A DNA stretch of 19,734 nucleotides from Cyclobacteriaceae bacterium (GCA_021648745.1 JAKISE010000058.1:1-19734), one strand, 5' to 3'; shown: positions 7,437-15,399, counted from the first letter of the stretch. The notes: a model not told the origin generated them from the sequence alone. Numbers and translations: made by a program.

Positions 7437-8306
7437 TTATTTGTTGGCCATTAATACTGCCCAAGCCTCACTAATTTTATTTTTTGCAAGCAGCCCTTTA
7501 GCCAATTGGTGTAAACGTTCTTCTACGTTATTGCCAGAAATAATAATTTCGTTTACGTTTACATCATCTTTTATTGGCGATGGAATTTCTTCCATAGTGC
7601 CTAGCTGTCCAAGTTCATTACCTGTTAGAACCTTACTATTTCTTATGGACGAAGGAATAGTGTCAAACCCAATACCAATGGAAGAAATAGGTTTTGGTAT
7701 CTCAAAAATGGAATCTCCACTAGCTCGGGAATACCAGTTTCCTCCCATTCTTGCCACAGTATCTATTTTATCAGGCTCAATTTTGCCATTCTTATCTAAT
7801 ATGTCAGTATCCAAATGAATTTTGGTTACTTCACAAATAATAAGATTACCAGCCCCTCCTTCAGTTCCTAAATGTACAATATCGTTTACCTTGCATTCAA
7901 ACGAAACCGGTGATTCTCCAACCCTAGGAGGTTCAACTGTTTCTGAAGGTACTTCTGTAAATCCAGCTTTAGTAAATTCATTTATGCCCAATCCGTACTC
8001 AGCACTGGCCAACGACATTTGTTGTACCATAGCATAATTCACAATATTAATAACCACTTCTTTGGTAGCCATTGCGTTTTCTAGTGTGTGTTTTGTTGTG
8101 TTTCCTCTCACCCTCCTTGCAGGTGAAAATATCATAATAGGAGGGTTGGCACTAAACACATTAAAAAAACTAAACGGGCTCAGGTTTACATTACCTTCTG
8201 TATCAATAGTGCTTGCAAATGCAATAGGGCGTGGAGAAACAGCACCTAGTAATAAACTATGAAGTTCTCCAATCGGAATATCTTTGGGTATGATGGATTT
8301 AATCAT
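7437..8306 (-). CDS. Flavin reductase-like FMN-binding split-barrel protein
   Basis: This 289-residue protein belongs to the flavin-reductase-like split-barrel family. The N-terminal half (about 1-200) has the family pattern: SPRPIAFASTIDTEGNVNLS, PFSFFNVFSANPPIMIFSPA for FMN contacts, and the NIVNYAMVQQMSLAS helix. The extra 80 residues at the end are not part of the core fold and show no motif I know. It is the last gene of the tyrosine cluster, 5 bases after fahA. A gene of this type often accompanies hmgA/hpd/fahA in Bacteroidota, which suggests a role in the route or in handling a side product. The actual reaction is unknown. Confidence 0.85.
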   Translation of the reverse strand: MIKSIIPKDIPIGELHSLLLGAVSPRPIAFASTIDTEGNVNLSPFSFFNVFSANPPIMIFSPARRVRGNTTKHTLENAMATKEVVINIVNYAMVQQMSLASAEYGLGINEFTKAGFTEVPSETVEPPRVGESPVSFECKVNDIVHLGTEGGAGNLIICEVTKIHLDTDILDKNGKIEPDKIDTVARMGGNWYSRASGDSIFEIPKPISSIGIGFDTIPSSIRNSKVLTGNELGQLGTMEEIPSPIKDDVNVNEIIISGNNVEERLHQLAKGLLAKNKISEAWAVLMANK

Positions 8307-8311
8307 AACTA

Positions 8312-9565
8312 TTAATCTGCCGGAAGAATAAGTGTTTTTACTTCTCCAAAACCAACACGCTTGCCATCTTTTTCAGCGTAGCCTCTCATAATAACGGTAT
8401 CACCATCATTGATGAATTTGCGTTCAGTACCATCGTTCATTTTTATGGGTTTGGTCCCTTTCCATGCTAGTTCCAACATAGAGCCATAAGAATCTGGAGT
8501 AGGGCCACTAATGGTGCCTGAAGCATACATGTCGCCCACTTCAATATTGCAGCCATTAACTGTATGGTGTGCTAATTGTTGGTTAATGTTCCAATACATA
8601 TACTTGAAATTGGAGTTGCTCACAATATTTTCTTCACTCTCTTGCGGCTGAATACTTACTTGTAAATTGATGTCAAAATTCTTTTTACCACCTGCCTCTA
8701 AATAGGGTAGTACTTTTGGGTCTTGAGCTGGTGATTCAACTTTTATATACTCCAATGCTTCTAGGGTTATAATCCAAGGAGAAACAGACGATCCGAAATT
8801 TTTGGATAAAAATGGGCCTAATGGAACATATTCCCACACTTGCACATCTCTGGCCGACCAATCATTAAATAAGACAAATCCAAAAATATAATCTTCTGCT
8901 TCTTGAGTTGAAATTGATTCTCCTAAGTTGGTGTTCTGACTCGTGACAAATGCCATTTCCAATTCGAAATCTAATCGCTGAGTTGGGCCAAAGCTTGGCT
9001 CTGTTGCATCTAGAGCTTTGGTTTGCCCTTTTGGTCGTTTTATTGGTGTGCCAGACACAATAATGGAGGATGGTCTGCCATGATACCCGACTGGAATATG
9101 CTTCCAATTCGGCAATAGGGCATTATCAGGATCGCGAAACATAGTGCCCACGTTGGTGGCGTGCTCTATGCTTGAATAAAAATCGGTGTAGTTCGGCACC
9201 TTAACAGGCATAAGCATTTCTACATCAGCCATCGGAATTAGGCAGTTCGCTTTATCCTCTTCATTGCTTTGTAACTCTTGATTATCATTAGAAAACAAGG
9301 TTATCAATCCTTCGCGAACGGCATTGGTGATTGGCTTGCCTAGCCCAATAAATTCATTTAGAGTAGGCTGTCTAAAAATGCCTGTGGGTAATTCAATAGA
9401 AGCGAAATAGCCCTTGGATTGTAAATAATTCAAATCAATCACAAATTCACCTATTGCAGAACCTGCGCCAATTTGCTCGCCCTTCTTAAAAACCCCAAAT
9501 GGAATATTATAAATACTGAAATCTGAATTGGGATCTATCTCAACCCAACTAGTTGTTTTTTTCAT
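8312..9565 (-). CDS. fahA: Fumarylacetoacetase
   Basis: This enzyme hydrolyses fumarylacetoacetate to fumarate and acetoacetate, the last step of tyrosine degradation. Its 417 residues match the eukaryotic-type enzyme (human 419). The small N-terminal domain is followed by the catalytic FAH fold. Metal and catalytic residues are present at a constant +2 offset from the human enzyme: D128 in YTDFYSS, H135 in EHATNVG, E201 and E203 in DFELEMAF, and D235 in FNDWSARDVQ. The loop GYHGRPSSIIVSGTPI and the stretch YVPLGPFLSKNFGSSVSPW are intact. It lies between hpd (27 bases upstream) and the flavin reductase gene (5 bases downstream). An isomerase that makes its substrate from maleylacetoacetate is not seen in the window. 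Confidence 0.96.
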   Translation of the reverse strand: MKKTTSWVEIDPNSDFSIYNIPFGVFKKGEQIGAGSAIGEFVIDLNYLQSKGYFASIELPTGIFRQPTLNEFIGLGKPITNAVREGLITLFSNDNQELQSNEEDKANCLIPMADVEMLMPVKVPNYTDFYSSIEHATNVGTMFRDPDNALLPNWKHIPVGYHGRPSSIIVSGTPIKRPKGQTKALDATEPSFGPTQRLDFELEMAFVTSQNTNLGESISTQEAEDYIFGFVLFNDWSARDVQVWEYVPLGPFLSKNFGSSVSPWIITLEALEYIKVESPAQDPKVLPYLEAGGKKNFDINLQVSIQPQESEENIVSNSNFKYMYWNINQQLAHHTVNGCNIEVGDMYASGTISGPTPDSYGSMLELAWKGTKPIKMNDGTERKFINDGDTVIMRGYAEKDGKRVGFGEVKTLILPAD

Positions 9566-9592
9566 ATTTTATTTTTTCGAATTTCACCTTTC

Positions 9593-10744
9593 TTATAGCG
9601 TTCCTCTACGTGCTTGTTCTGCTTCAATAGACTCGAATAAAGCTTGAAAATTACCTTTCCCAAATGATTGAGCTCCTTTTCTCTGAATTATCTCAAAAAA
9701 CATGGTTGGCCGGTCCTCCACTGGTTTGGTAAAAATTTGAAGTAAATAGCCTTCTTCATCTCGATCTACCATAATCCCAAGTTCCTTCAACTTGTTCATA
9801 TCCTCTTCAATTTCCCCCACTCGGTCACCAACAGTATCATAATAAGTGCCAGGTACATATAAAAATTCAACACCTCGGTTAGTCATTTCTCTAACTGTAT
9901 GCTCAATATCGTTTGTGGCCACAGCAATATGCTGGCAGCCGGCCCCTTTGTAAAAGTCGATATATTCTTCAATTTGAGATTTTTTAACTCCTTCGGCAGG
10001 CTCGTTTATCGGAAATTTAATTCTGCCATTTCCATTGGTCATCACCTTGCTCATTAAGGCAGTGTATTTAGTAGAAATGTCCTTGTCATCAAAAGTGATA
10101 AGATTGGCAAAGCCCATCACATTTTTATAGAATTCTGCCCACGTATTCATTTCGTTCCAGTCAACATTGCCTACCATATGGTCGATATAGCGTAAGCCAG
10201 TGGCCTCAGGATTGTAAGTGGATTCCCACTTTTCGAAACCAGGAAGAAAATCTCCCTTATAATTACTACGTTCTACAAAAATATGAACGGTATCTCCATA
10301 GGTGTGGATGCCAGATCGAACCACATATCCATTCTCATCTTCCTCCTTGGTTGGTTGCATATAAGGTTTGGCACCTCGTTTAGTAGTTTCTTCAAAGGCT
10401 TTGGTCGCGTCATCAACCCAGAGCGCAATTACCTTTACACCATCTCCATGTTGGGTTAAATGGAGGTTAATGTCGCTTTCAGGGTTCATAGAAGAAGTGA
10501 GGACTAACTTGATTTTATCTTGTATAAGTACGTAAGAAGTTTTGTCCTTCGTTCCTGTTTCTAAGCCAGCATAAGCTAAAGATTGAAACCCGAAAGCCGC
10601 TTTGTAGAAATGGGCAGATTGCTTAGCGTTACCTACATAAATTTCCACATAATCAGTTCCTTTTAAGGGCAAGAAATCTGCAGCTTCTGGAAATATTTTT
10701 TCTAAGCTGTAATCGTAATTTTTTATATTTTTTAAGTCACTCAT
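9593..10744 (-). CDS. hpd: 4-hydroxyphenylpyruvate dioxygenase
   Basis: This non-haem iron oxygenase converts 4-hydroxyphenylpyruvate and O2 to homogentisate. The 383 residues form two vicinal-oxygen-chelate domains, the N-terminal one about residues 32-165 and the catalytic one about 183-355. The iron ligands are H189 in YIDHMVGNV, H272 in GCQHIAVATNDI and E351 in MFFEIIQRKGAQSFGKGNF. The C-terminal FGKGNFQALFESIEAEQ helix is the usual gate of the active site. It stands between the four-helix-bundle gene and fahA. A small AT-rich spacer before it suggests that the four-helix-bundle gene was inserted into an older hmgA-hpd arrangement. Confidence 0.97.
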   Translation of the reverse strand: MSDLKNIKNYDYSLEKIFPEAADFLPLKGTDYVEIYVGNAKQSAHFYKAAFGFQSLAYAGLETGTKDKTSYVLIQDKIKLVLTSSMNPESDINLHLTQHGDGVKVIALWVDDATKAFEETTKRGAKPYMQPTKEEDENGYVVRSGIHTYGDTVHIFVERSNYKGDFLPGFEKWESTYNPEATGLRYIDHMVGNVDWNEMNTWAEFYKNVMGFANLITFDDKDISTKYTALMSKVMTNGNGRIKFPINEPAEGVKKSQIEEYIDFYKGAGCQHIAVATNDIEHTVREMTNRGVEFLYVPGTYYDTVGDRVGEIEEDMNKLKELGIMVDRDEEGYLLQIFTKPVEDRPTMFFEIIQRKGAQSFGKGNFQALFESIEAEQARRGTL

Positions 10745-10761
10745 AGTATTTAGATAATGTA

Positions 10762-11136
10762 TTAATTAGATAATTTACTAATTGTTGTTGAAACTATTTT
10801 TGTTAGCACCTTAGAAATTTCAGTCAATTTATTAATTAGATGATCGGTGTTTGGGTAAGACTCAACTTCATTGCAAATAAATAACCAGTATTCAGTTTCA
10901 TCTACCTCTTTTAACGCAATTTTGAGTTTATGTATAAAGTCTTTCTTGCTTTCTGCATTTTGTGATTCTTTAACATTTGCCCCTATAGAAGTGCCTGACT
11001 TTAACAGCTGATTTCCTATTACAAATTTTCTTTCTTTAGTTAAATCTTCTGTATATTTTACAATATCAACTGCAAACTCAAAAGTGAGTCTTAATATCAC
11101 ATTATCTTTATAGGCTGGTTGGTCAGTAAATCTCAT
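10762..11136 (-). CDS. Four-helix-bundle protein, S23/IVS family
   Basis: This 124-residue all-helical protein belongs to the four-helix-bundle family first seen as products of 23S rRNA intervening sequences. Family marks are FEFAVDIVKYTEDL in helix 1, GNQLLKSGTSIGANVKESQN (the most conserved turn), DFIHKLKIALKEVDETEYWL in helix 3, and a final helix to the C-terminus. Family members form pentamers in known structures, but their function is unknown and they are frequent in Bacteroidota. The gene is set between hmgA and hpd and bracketed by perfect 12-bp inverted repeats: AATTAGATAATT at 10764-10775, overlapping its 3' end, and AATTATCTAATT at 11143-11154. This suggests it arrived as a mobile unit; it has no known link to tyrosine breakdown. 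Confidence 0.88.
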   Translation of the reverse strand: MRFTDQPAYKDNVILRLTFEFAVDIVKYTEDLTKERKFVIGNQLLKSGTSIGANVKESQNAESKKDFIHKLKIALKEVDETEYWLFICNEVESYPNTDHLINKLTEISKVLTKIVSTTISKLSN

Positions 11137-11178
11137 ATGCTCAATTATCTAATTGCATAATTATTCTTAATTATCAAT

Positions 11179-12339
11179 TTAGTGTATCCATGATTTATAA
11201 TACCCATCAACCTCAATTGCTAATGCTTCTTTTGTTATTTTAACAGGGTTGAATGGATCTATCATTACAGCCATTTCTTCTGTTCTAGTTTTACCAACGC
11301 TACGTTCGATAGCGCCTGGGTGAGGGCCATGCGTAATGCCGCCTGGGTGTAAGGTTATCTGCCCCTTTTCAATATTATTTCTACTCATAAAATCACCATC
11401 AACATAATATAAAAGTTCTTCCGAATCGATATTGCTGTGGTGGTAAGGAGCGGGAATGGCCTCTGGATGGTAATCGTACATTCTTGGTACAAATGAGCAA
11501 ATCACAAAATTGGTTCCTTCAAATTGTTGATGAATTGGAGGTGGCATATGTACTCTGCCTGTAATGGGTTCAAAGTCAAAAATAGAAATGGCATAAGGGT
11601 AATTATAGCCATCCCAGCCTACTAAATCAAACGGGTGGTTTTCATACACATAAGGATAAATCAAGCCATTCTTTTTAATCATTAAATCAAATTCACCTTT
11701 TTTATCAATAGTTTCTAGGTTTTGAGGCAACCTATAGTCTCTTTCGCAGAAAGGAGAATGCTCCAATAATTGTCCAAAATTATTACGGTATTTACTTGGC
11801 GTAAAAATCGGGGAGAAAGACTCTACAAATAATAAGCGATTGTCTTCCGTGTCAAAATCTAATTGATACACCGTGCCTCTTGGTATGATGAGGTAATCTC
11901 CATATTTGAATGGGATAGAGCCATAAGGTGTTTTTAATGTACCTGAGCCAACATGCACAAATAGCATTTCATCTGCTTCTGAATTTTTGAAAAAATAGCC
12001 TTTCATAGAAGCGGAAGGAGCCATTAACCCGATGTTCATATCATTATTAACAAAGAGTGTTTTCCTGCTCTTGATATAATCAGCTTCTGGCTTAATATCG
12101 AAACCTTTGAAGCTGAGGTTTGTTAAATTGTCTTCAACAGCAATTTCTGGTCTTATCGAATACGATTTTTTCTTCTCCTTTACCATTGTTGGTGGATAGA
12201 GGTGGTAAAGCAAGGACGACATTCCTGCGAATCCGGCCGTGCCGAAAAGTTCTTCTTGATACAGACCGCCCTTTTCTTTATTGGCAAAGGTGGTATGTCG
12301 TTTATGAGGTATTTTACCCAGACTATGATAAATAGGCAT
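11179..12339 (-). CDS. hmgA: Homogentisate 1,2-dioxygenase
   Basis: This iron enzyme opens the ring of homogentisate to maleylacetoacetate. The protein has 386 residues, shorter than the human form (445) but normal for the Bacteroidota branch. The cupin core holds the iron site: H301 and E307 in PAPYHHSNIDSEELLYYVDG, spaced as in the human H335/E341, and H337 in GGITHGPHPGAIE. Further family stretches are GTVYQLDF, YPYVYENHPFDLVGWDGYNY and VHMPPPIHQQFEGTNFVICS. It is the second gene of the cluster, 60 bases after the amino-acid dehydrogenase and 42 bases before the four-helix-bundle gene. Confidence 0.95.
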   Translation of the reverse strand: MPIYHSLGKIPHKRHTTFANKEKGGLYQEELFGTAGFAGMSSLLYHLYPPTMVKEKKKSYSIRPEIAVEDNLTNLSFKGFDIKPEADYIKSRKTLFVNNDMNIGLMAPSASMKGYFFKNSEADEMLFVHVGSGTLKTPYGSIPFKYGDYLIIPRGTVYQLDFDTEDNRLLFVESFSPIFTPSKYRNNFGQLLEHSPFCERDYRLPQNLETIDKKGEFDLMIKKNGLIYPYVYENHPFDLVGWDGYNYPYAISIFDFEPITGRVHMPPPIHQQFEGTNFVICSFVPRMYDYHPEAIPAPYHHSNIDSEELLYYVDGDFMSRNNIEKGQITLHPGGITHGPHPGAIERSVGKTRTEEMAVMIDPFNPVKITKEALAIEVDGYYKSWIH

Positions 12340-12399
12340 AACGAATTTTTTAAAGTTAAAATTTACTATAATTTCATTTAAAATGCTATCAATCAGTTG

Positions 12400-13626
12400 T
12401 TAAACTAGCTGACCAATAGAAAGTTCTAAGGCTTTTTTTGTGATATGTGTTTTTGCATGGTTAACCTGATGTACTTTTTTGAGTGCTTCGTGAATGGTGT
12501 TCGAGGTATCTTCAAAAATGGCTTTATCCGTGATTTCTACTTCTTCGCCCATTAAATAGGCAAATACTCTAGCCATGCCACAATTAGCAATAAAATCAGG
12601 AATTACTGATACACTAGAATCTGCAAAATCTAATATTGGGCCAAAGAAAATTTCTTTATCGGCAAAAGGCACATTGGCTCCACTCGAAATCATTTCTAAG
12701 CCATTGTCTATAAGCGTTTGTACATTTTCTTTCGACACTAGCCTTGAAGCAGCACAAGGAAGAAATATTTCTGCACCAGTGCTCCATATCTTTTCATTGG
12801 CTTCAATAAATGGCATGATGTTATTTGCTCTTAATGCCATTCCATCTCTGTTAAGCATTAAATCAATAATTTCTTTGAGTAAATAGCCTTCAGTATTAAT
12901 TACCCCACCGTGCCCATCAATAATGGCCACAATTTTAACGCCTGCTTTTGCAAGGTAAAAACCAGCAGCAGCACCAACATTTCCCCATCCTTGAATAATA
13001 GCTCTCTTGGTTGAAATATCGCCCCCCCAAATTTTATAATAGCTAATAACAGATTCTGCTAGGCCATAGCCTGTAATCATATCCGCTAAGGTGTACTTCC
13101 GCTCTATGGAAGGAGTGAAGTTAATGTCTTCTACAATTTTAGAAACACCTGAACGAAGCTGGCCTATTTTCTTTATTTTTTGGCTATCGGTTGAAGAGTA
13201 ATGCCCATTTACAACACCTTCTTGTGGGTGCCAAAGGCCATATTCTTCTGTATAAGGAATTACTTCTGAGATTTCATCTACGTGCATATCGCCACCTGTA
13301 CCATAATAGCTTTTAAGTAAAGGAATAACCGCTTTGTACCATCGTTTAAGTACTTCGCTTTTGCGTGGGTCAGTTGGGTCGAAGTTAATGCCAGATTTGG
13401 CACCTCCAATGGCAGGACCAGAAATCGTAAATTTTACTTCCATCGTTTTAGCGAGCGATTCTACTTCCCTCTTATTGAGTCCTTTTCTCATCCGAGTTCC
13501 ACCACCGGCTGCTCCACCTCGCAATGAGTTGATAACTACCCATCCTTCAGCATCGGTTTCACTGTCTTTCCATTCGAACACAATTTCAGGTTGTTTTTCT
13601 TCGAATTTCTTTAATAATTCAATCAT
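12400..13626 (-). CDS. Glu/Leu/Phe/Val-family amino-acid dehydrogenase
   Basis: This 408-residue protein is an NAD(P)+-dependent amino-acid dehydrogenase that would convert an L-amino acid to its 2-keto acid and ammonia. The N-terminal substrate domain has GGAAGGGTRM (37-46) and EVKFTISGPAIGGAKSGI, with lysines K65 and K77 in the positions of the conserved substrate lysines. The usual GGAKGGI reads GGAKSGI. The catalytic aspartate is probably D113 in YGTGGDMHVDE. The coenzyme domain has IIQGWGNVGAAAG (210-222). The substrate cannot be fixed from sequence; glutamate, leucine and phenylalanine enzymes share these motifs. Its place at the head of the tyrosine cluster, opposite an Lrp-type regulator, suggests branched-chain or aromatic amino acids. 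Confidence 0.88.
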   Translation of the reverse strand: MIELLKKFEEKQPEIVFEWKDSETDAEGWVVINSLRGGAAGGGTRMRKGLNKREVESLAKTMEVKFTISGPAIGGAKSGINFDPTDPRKSEVLKRWYKAVIPLLKSYYGTGGDMHVDEISEVIPYTEEYGLWHPQEGVVNGHYSSTDSQKIKKIGQLRSGVSKIVEDINFTPSIERKYTLADMITGYGLAESVISYYKIWGGDISTKRAIIQGWGNVGAAAGFYLAKAGVKIVAIIDGHGGVINTEGYLLKEIIDLMLNRDGMALRANNIMPFIEANEKIWSTGAEIFLPCAASRLVSKENVQTLIDNGLEMISSGANVPFADKEIFFGPILDFADSSVSVIPDFIANCGMARVFAYLMGEEVEITDKAIFEDTSNTIHEALKKVHQVNHAKTHITKKALELSIGQLV

Positions 13627-13645
13627 GTGCCTAATAAATTAATTT

Positions 13646-13653
13646 CAAACTTA
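13646..13653 (-). promoter_or_regulatory. Candidate -7 box for the dehydrogenase/tyrosine cluster
   Basis: TAAGTTTG on the minus strand fits TAnnTTTG and lies 20 bases before the dehydrogenase ATG. A TTG at the -33 distance is not evident (TTA instead). It could drive the whole cluster, because later gaps show no equally good box. Confidence 0.4.
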
Positions 13654-13684
13654 GGAATGATTGGTGTTTATTAATACTATAATT

Positions 13685-13699
13685 CTAGATATAATTTAG
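13685..13699. promoter_or_regulatory. Possible Lrp/AsnC operator
   Basis: CTAGATATAATTTAG is an imperfect 15-bp palindrome (5 of 7 pairs) in the 141-bp gap between the divergent dehydrogenase and Lrp-type genes. Its length and AT-rich centre resemble Lrp/AsnC sites. AT-rich DNA makes chance matches likely. Confidence 0.25.
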
Positions 13700-13745
13700 A
13701 TTATGGTATATTATTCTTTATTAATTAATATTTATAGAAAATACC

Positions 13746-13753
13746 TATTTTTG
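13746..13753 (+). promoter_or_regulatory. Candidate -7 box for the Lrp-type gene
   Basis: TATTTTTG fits TAnnTTTG. Transcription would begin near 13760, only about 8 bases before the first ATG but about 35 bases before the second ATG at 13795. That favours the second start. Confidence 0.4.
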
Positions 13754-13767
13754 ACATTCTAAAAACA

Positions 13768-14250
13768 ATGATTGAAAGAATAAACAACTTTTTGATGTTA
13801 GATATTACGGATAAAAAAATTTTAAAGGCGTTACAAGAAGATGGGAGAATTACTATAAAAGCCTTAGCGGATCAATTGGGCCTAACAACAACTCCGGTTT
13901 TTGAGCGAGTAAAGCGATTAGAAAAAGAAGGAGTGATTAGTAAATATGTGGCGCTAGTTAATTCTAAAAAAGTAGATAGGAACTTAACGGTGTTTATCTC
14001 CATCTCCTTAAAAAACCATACGCGCTCTTACCTTGATAAATTTGTAAAAGAAATGAACTCTTATAATGAGATTATGGAATGTTACCATATTGCTGGCAAT
14101 TTTGATTATTTGTTAAAAACGCAACTAAAAGATATGGAGGCTTTTCAATTATTCATTCTCAATAAATTATCGGTAAATTCTAATATTGCCCATGTGCAAA
14201 GCTCTTTTGTACTTAGTAAGGATAAGTATGGTACGGCTTTGAGTGTTTAG
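13768..14250 (+). CDS. Lrp/AsnC-family transcriptional regulator
   Basis: This protein has 160 residues as drawn from the first ATG. The family normally begins close to LDxTDxKIL, which here follows the second ATG (residue 10, base 13795), so the true protein may be 151 residues. The winged helix-turn-helix covers about residues 12-65: TDKKILKALQEDGRITIKAL, then ADQLGLTTTPVFERVKRLEK. The ligand-sensing RAM domain follows at about 70-150, with ISISLKNHTRSYLDKFV and MECYHIAGNFDYLLK. Lrp-type proteins bind amino acids and form octamers that control amino-acid metabolism genes, often the divergent neighbour. Here that neighbour is the dehydrogenase leading the tyrosine cluster, so it is a likely regulator of it. 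Confidence 0.92.
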   Translation: MIERINNFLMLDITDKKILKALQEDGRITIKALADQLGLTTTPVFERVKRLEKEGVISKYVALVNSKKVDRNLTVFISISLKNHTRSYLDKFVKEMNSYNEIMECYHIAGNFDYLLKTQLKDMEAFQLFILNKLSVNSNIAHVQSSFVLSKDKYGTALSV

Positions 14251-14284
14251 GCTAATTTGAATTATGCTTATGACTAAACCTTAT

Positions 14285-14318
14285 TTTTAACAACACGTAC
14301 TTATATTTGTTGTTAAAA
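14285..14318. promoter_or_regulatory. 11-bp inverted repeat overlapping a promoter
   Basis: TTTTAACAACA (14285-14295) and TGTTGTTAAAA (14308-14318) are perfect inverted repeats with a 12-base spacer. The box TATATTTG (14302-14309), a fit to TAnnTTTG 32 bases before the next ATG, lies in the spacer and the first bases of the right arm. A regulator bound here would block that promoter. There is no T-tract, so a terminator for the Lrp gene is unlikely. Confidence 0.5.
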
Positions 14319-14341
14319 TGAAGCTTACTAATTGAAATAAG

Positions 14342-15199
14342 ATGAAAATTAGATTAATTTTTTTAGTATTGGTATTTTTAGTTTCAACACCTACATTAGC
14401 TGGTGGCGGATGGACACCCAAAAAAAAGTCAGGGTTTATAAAAATTTCTCAATGGTGGATAAATTCAAACCAACATTATACGAGCCTAGGTACAACTAAC
14501 GGCAATGTAGCAAGCGGAATTTATAATACAAGCTTATATGCCGAATATGGATTTACTGATAGGCTGAGTGGTACCTTATATTTCCCTTTTTTTAGTCGAG
14601 CTACTCGCAGTGATGAGTTTTCTCCAGCGGGTGATTTAGTTGTTGCAGGAGATGAAATTAACTCCATTGGCGACACGGATCTTGCTGTTAAATATGGCAT
14701 TATTCGTGACAAAAGATTTGTGTTGAGCGGCACACTTACTTTAGGACTACCTCTAGGAACCTCAAATGGTGGAGTAGAAGGTGTTGTACAAACAGGCGAT
14801 GGAGAGTTTAATCAAATGTTGAGTTTCGATTTAAGCACTTCTTTACCTATTGGCGGCAAAATAAATACTTACTATACAGTAAATACAGGTTTTAATAACA
14901 GAACTAATGGTTTTTCTGATGAATTTAGGTTTGGAGTTGAAGCAGGGGTCATTTTTTTTGAAAGAGTAACTACCAGTTTTCGACTATATGTAGTAAAATC
15001 GTTAAATAATGGCAGCTCTACTGTAAGCAATGGCACCAGCATTTATTCTAACAACATGGAGTTTACCAGTTTTACAACGGAGATTTCTTATAATGTGACA
15101 AAAAAAATTGGACTATCTGCGAACTACGGAACAGCATTTGCAGCAACAAACATCTTTGCCAACCCTTCTTATTCTGTAGGGGCATATATGAAATTCTAG
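14342..15199 (+). CDS. Outer-membrane beta-barrel protein, unknown function
   Basis: This 285-residue protein starts with a signal peptide (MKIRLIFLVLVFLVSTPTLA, cleavage before GGGW). It then alternates short polar turns with amphipathic strands and ends in phenylalanine (YSVGAYMKF), the mark of an outer-membrane barrel. Strands such as GIYNTSLYAEYGFTDRLSGT, DTDLAVKYGI and FVLSGTLTLGLPLGTS resemble proteins placed near the phenol meta-pathway (MetA) porin-like group. That is only a resemblance. Its neighbours give no clear partner. An inverted repeat over its promoter hints at specific regulation. It might take up aromatic substrates for the nearby cluster, but nothing shows this directly. 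Confidence 0.75.
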   Translation: MKIRLIFLVLVFLVSTPTLAGGGWTPKKKSGFIKISQWWINSNQHYTSLGTTNGNVASGIYNTSLYAEYGFTDRLSGTLYFPFFSRATRSDEFSPAGDLVVAGDEINSIGDTDLAVKYGIIRDKRFVLSGTLTLGLPLGTSNGGVEGVVQTGDGEFNQMLSFDLSTSLPIGGKINTYYTVNTGFNNRTNGFSDEFRFGVEAGVIFFERVTTSFRLYVVKSLNNGSSTVSNGTSIYSNNMEFTSFTTEISYNVTKKIGLSANYGTAFAATNIFANPSYSVGAYMKF

Positions 15200-15230
15200 G
15201 TTGTTGATTCTACCTCCTCTTTCTTAATTC

Positions 15231-15288
15231 GTTCACCAATGCTATAGCTATTGTCTACGCAAGAGAGGCTATTCCCCATTGAGTGAAC
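15231..15288. repeat. Weak stem-loop in the gap before the ATPase cassette
   Basis: GTTCACCAATG (15231-15241) pairs with CATTGAGTGAAC (15277-15288) with one unpaired base. Inside it ATAGC (15244-15248) pairs with GCTAT (15268-15272). No T-tract follows. It may be a remnant or the end of the barrel-gene transcript. Confidence 0.3.
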
Positions 15289-15336
15289 ATTGATTAGAAT
15301 TAATCGTGACATTAGAGTAAATTGTAATTATAATAT

Positions 15337-15399
15337 TGACGGAAATTACGTATATTGCGTCATATAAGTGACGGAAATTGTGTAATTACCGTCACTTAT
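15337..15399. repeat. TGACGG repeats upstream of the ATPase
   Basis: Three copies of a 13-mer headed TGACGG lie here: TGACGGAAATTAC (15337, part of a TGACG...CGTCA pair ending at 15362), TGACGGAAATTGT (15369) and, inverted, TGACGGTAATTAC (15382-15394 on the minus strand). The last two form a hairpin with a perfect 11-bp outer stem, ATAAGTGACGG/CCGTCACTTAT (15364-15399), plus an inner AATT/AATT stem and a GTGT loop. The same motif recurs behind the gene. Confidence 0.8.

Noticed and set aside
7441..7818. 125-codon plus-strand frame opposite the flavin reductase gene
   Set aside because: It is antisense to a clearly recognised gene, has no family features, and follows from the low stop-codon density of the opposite strand.
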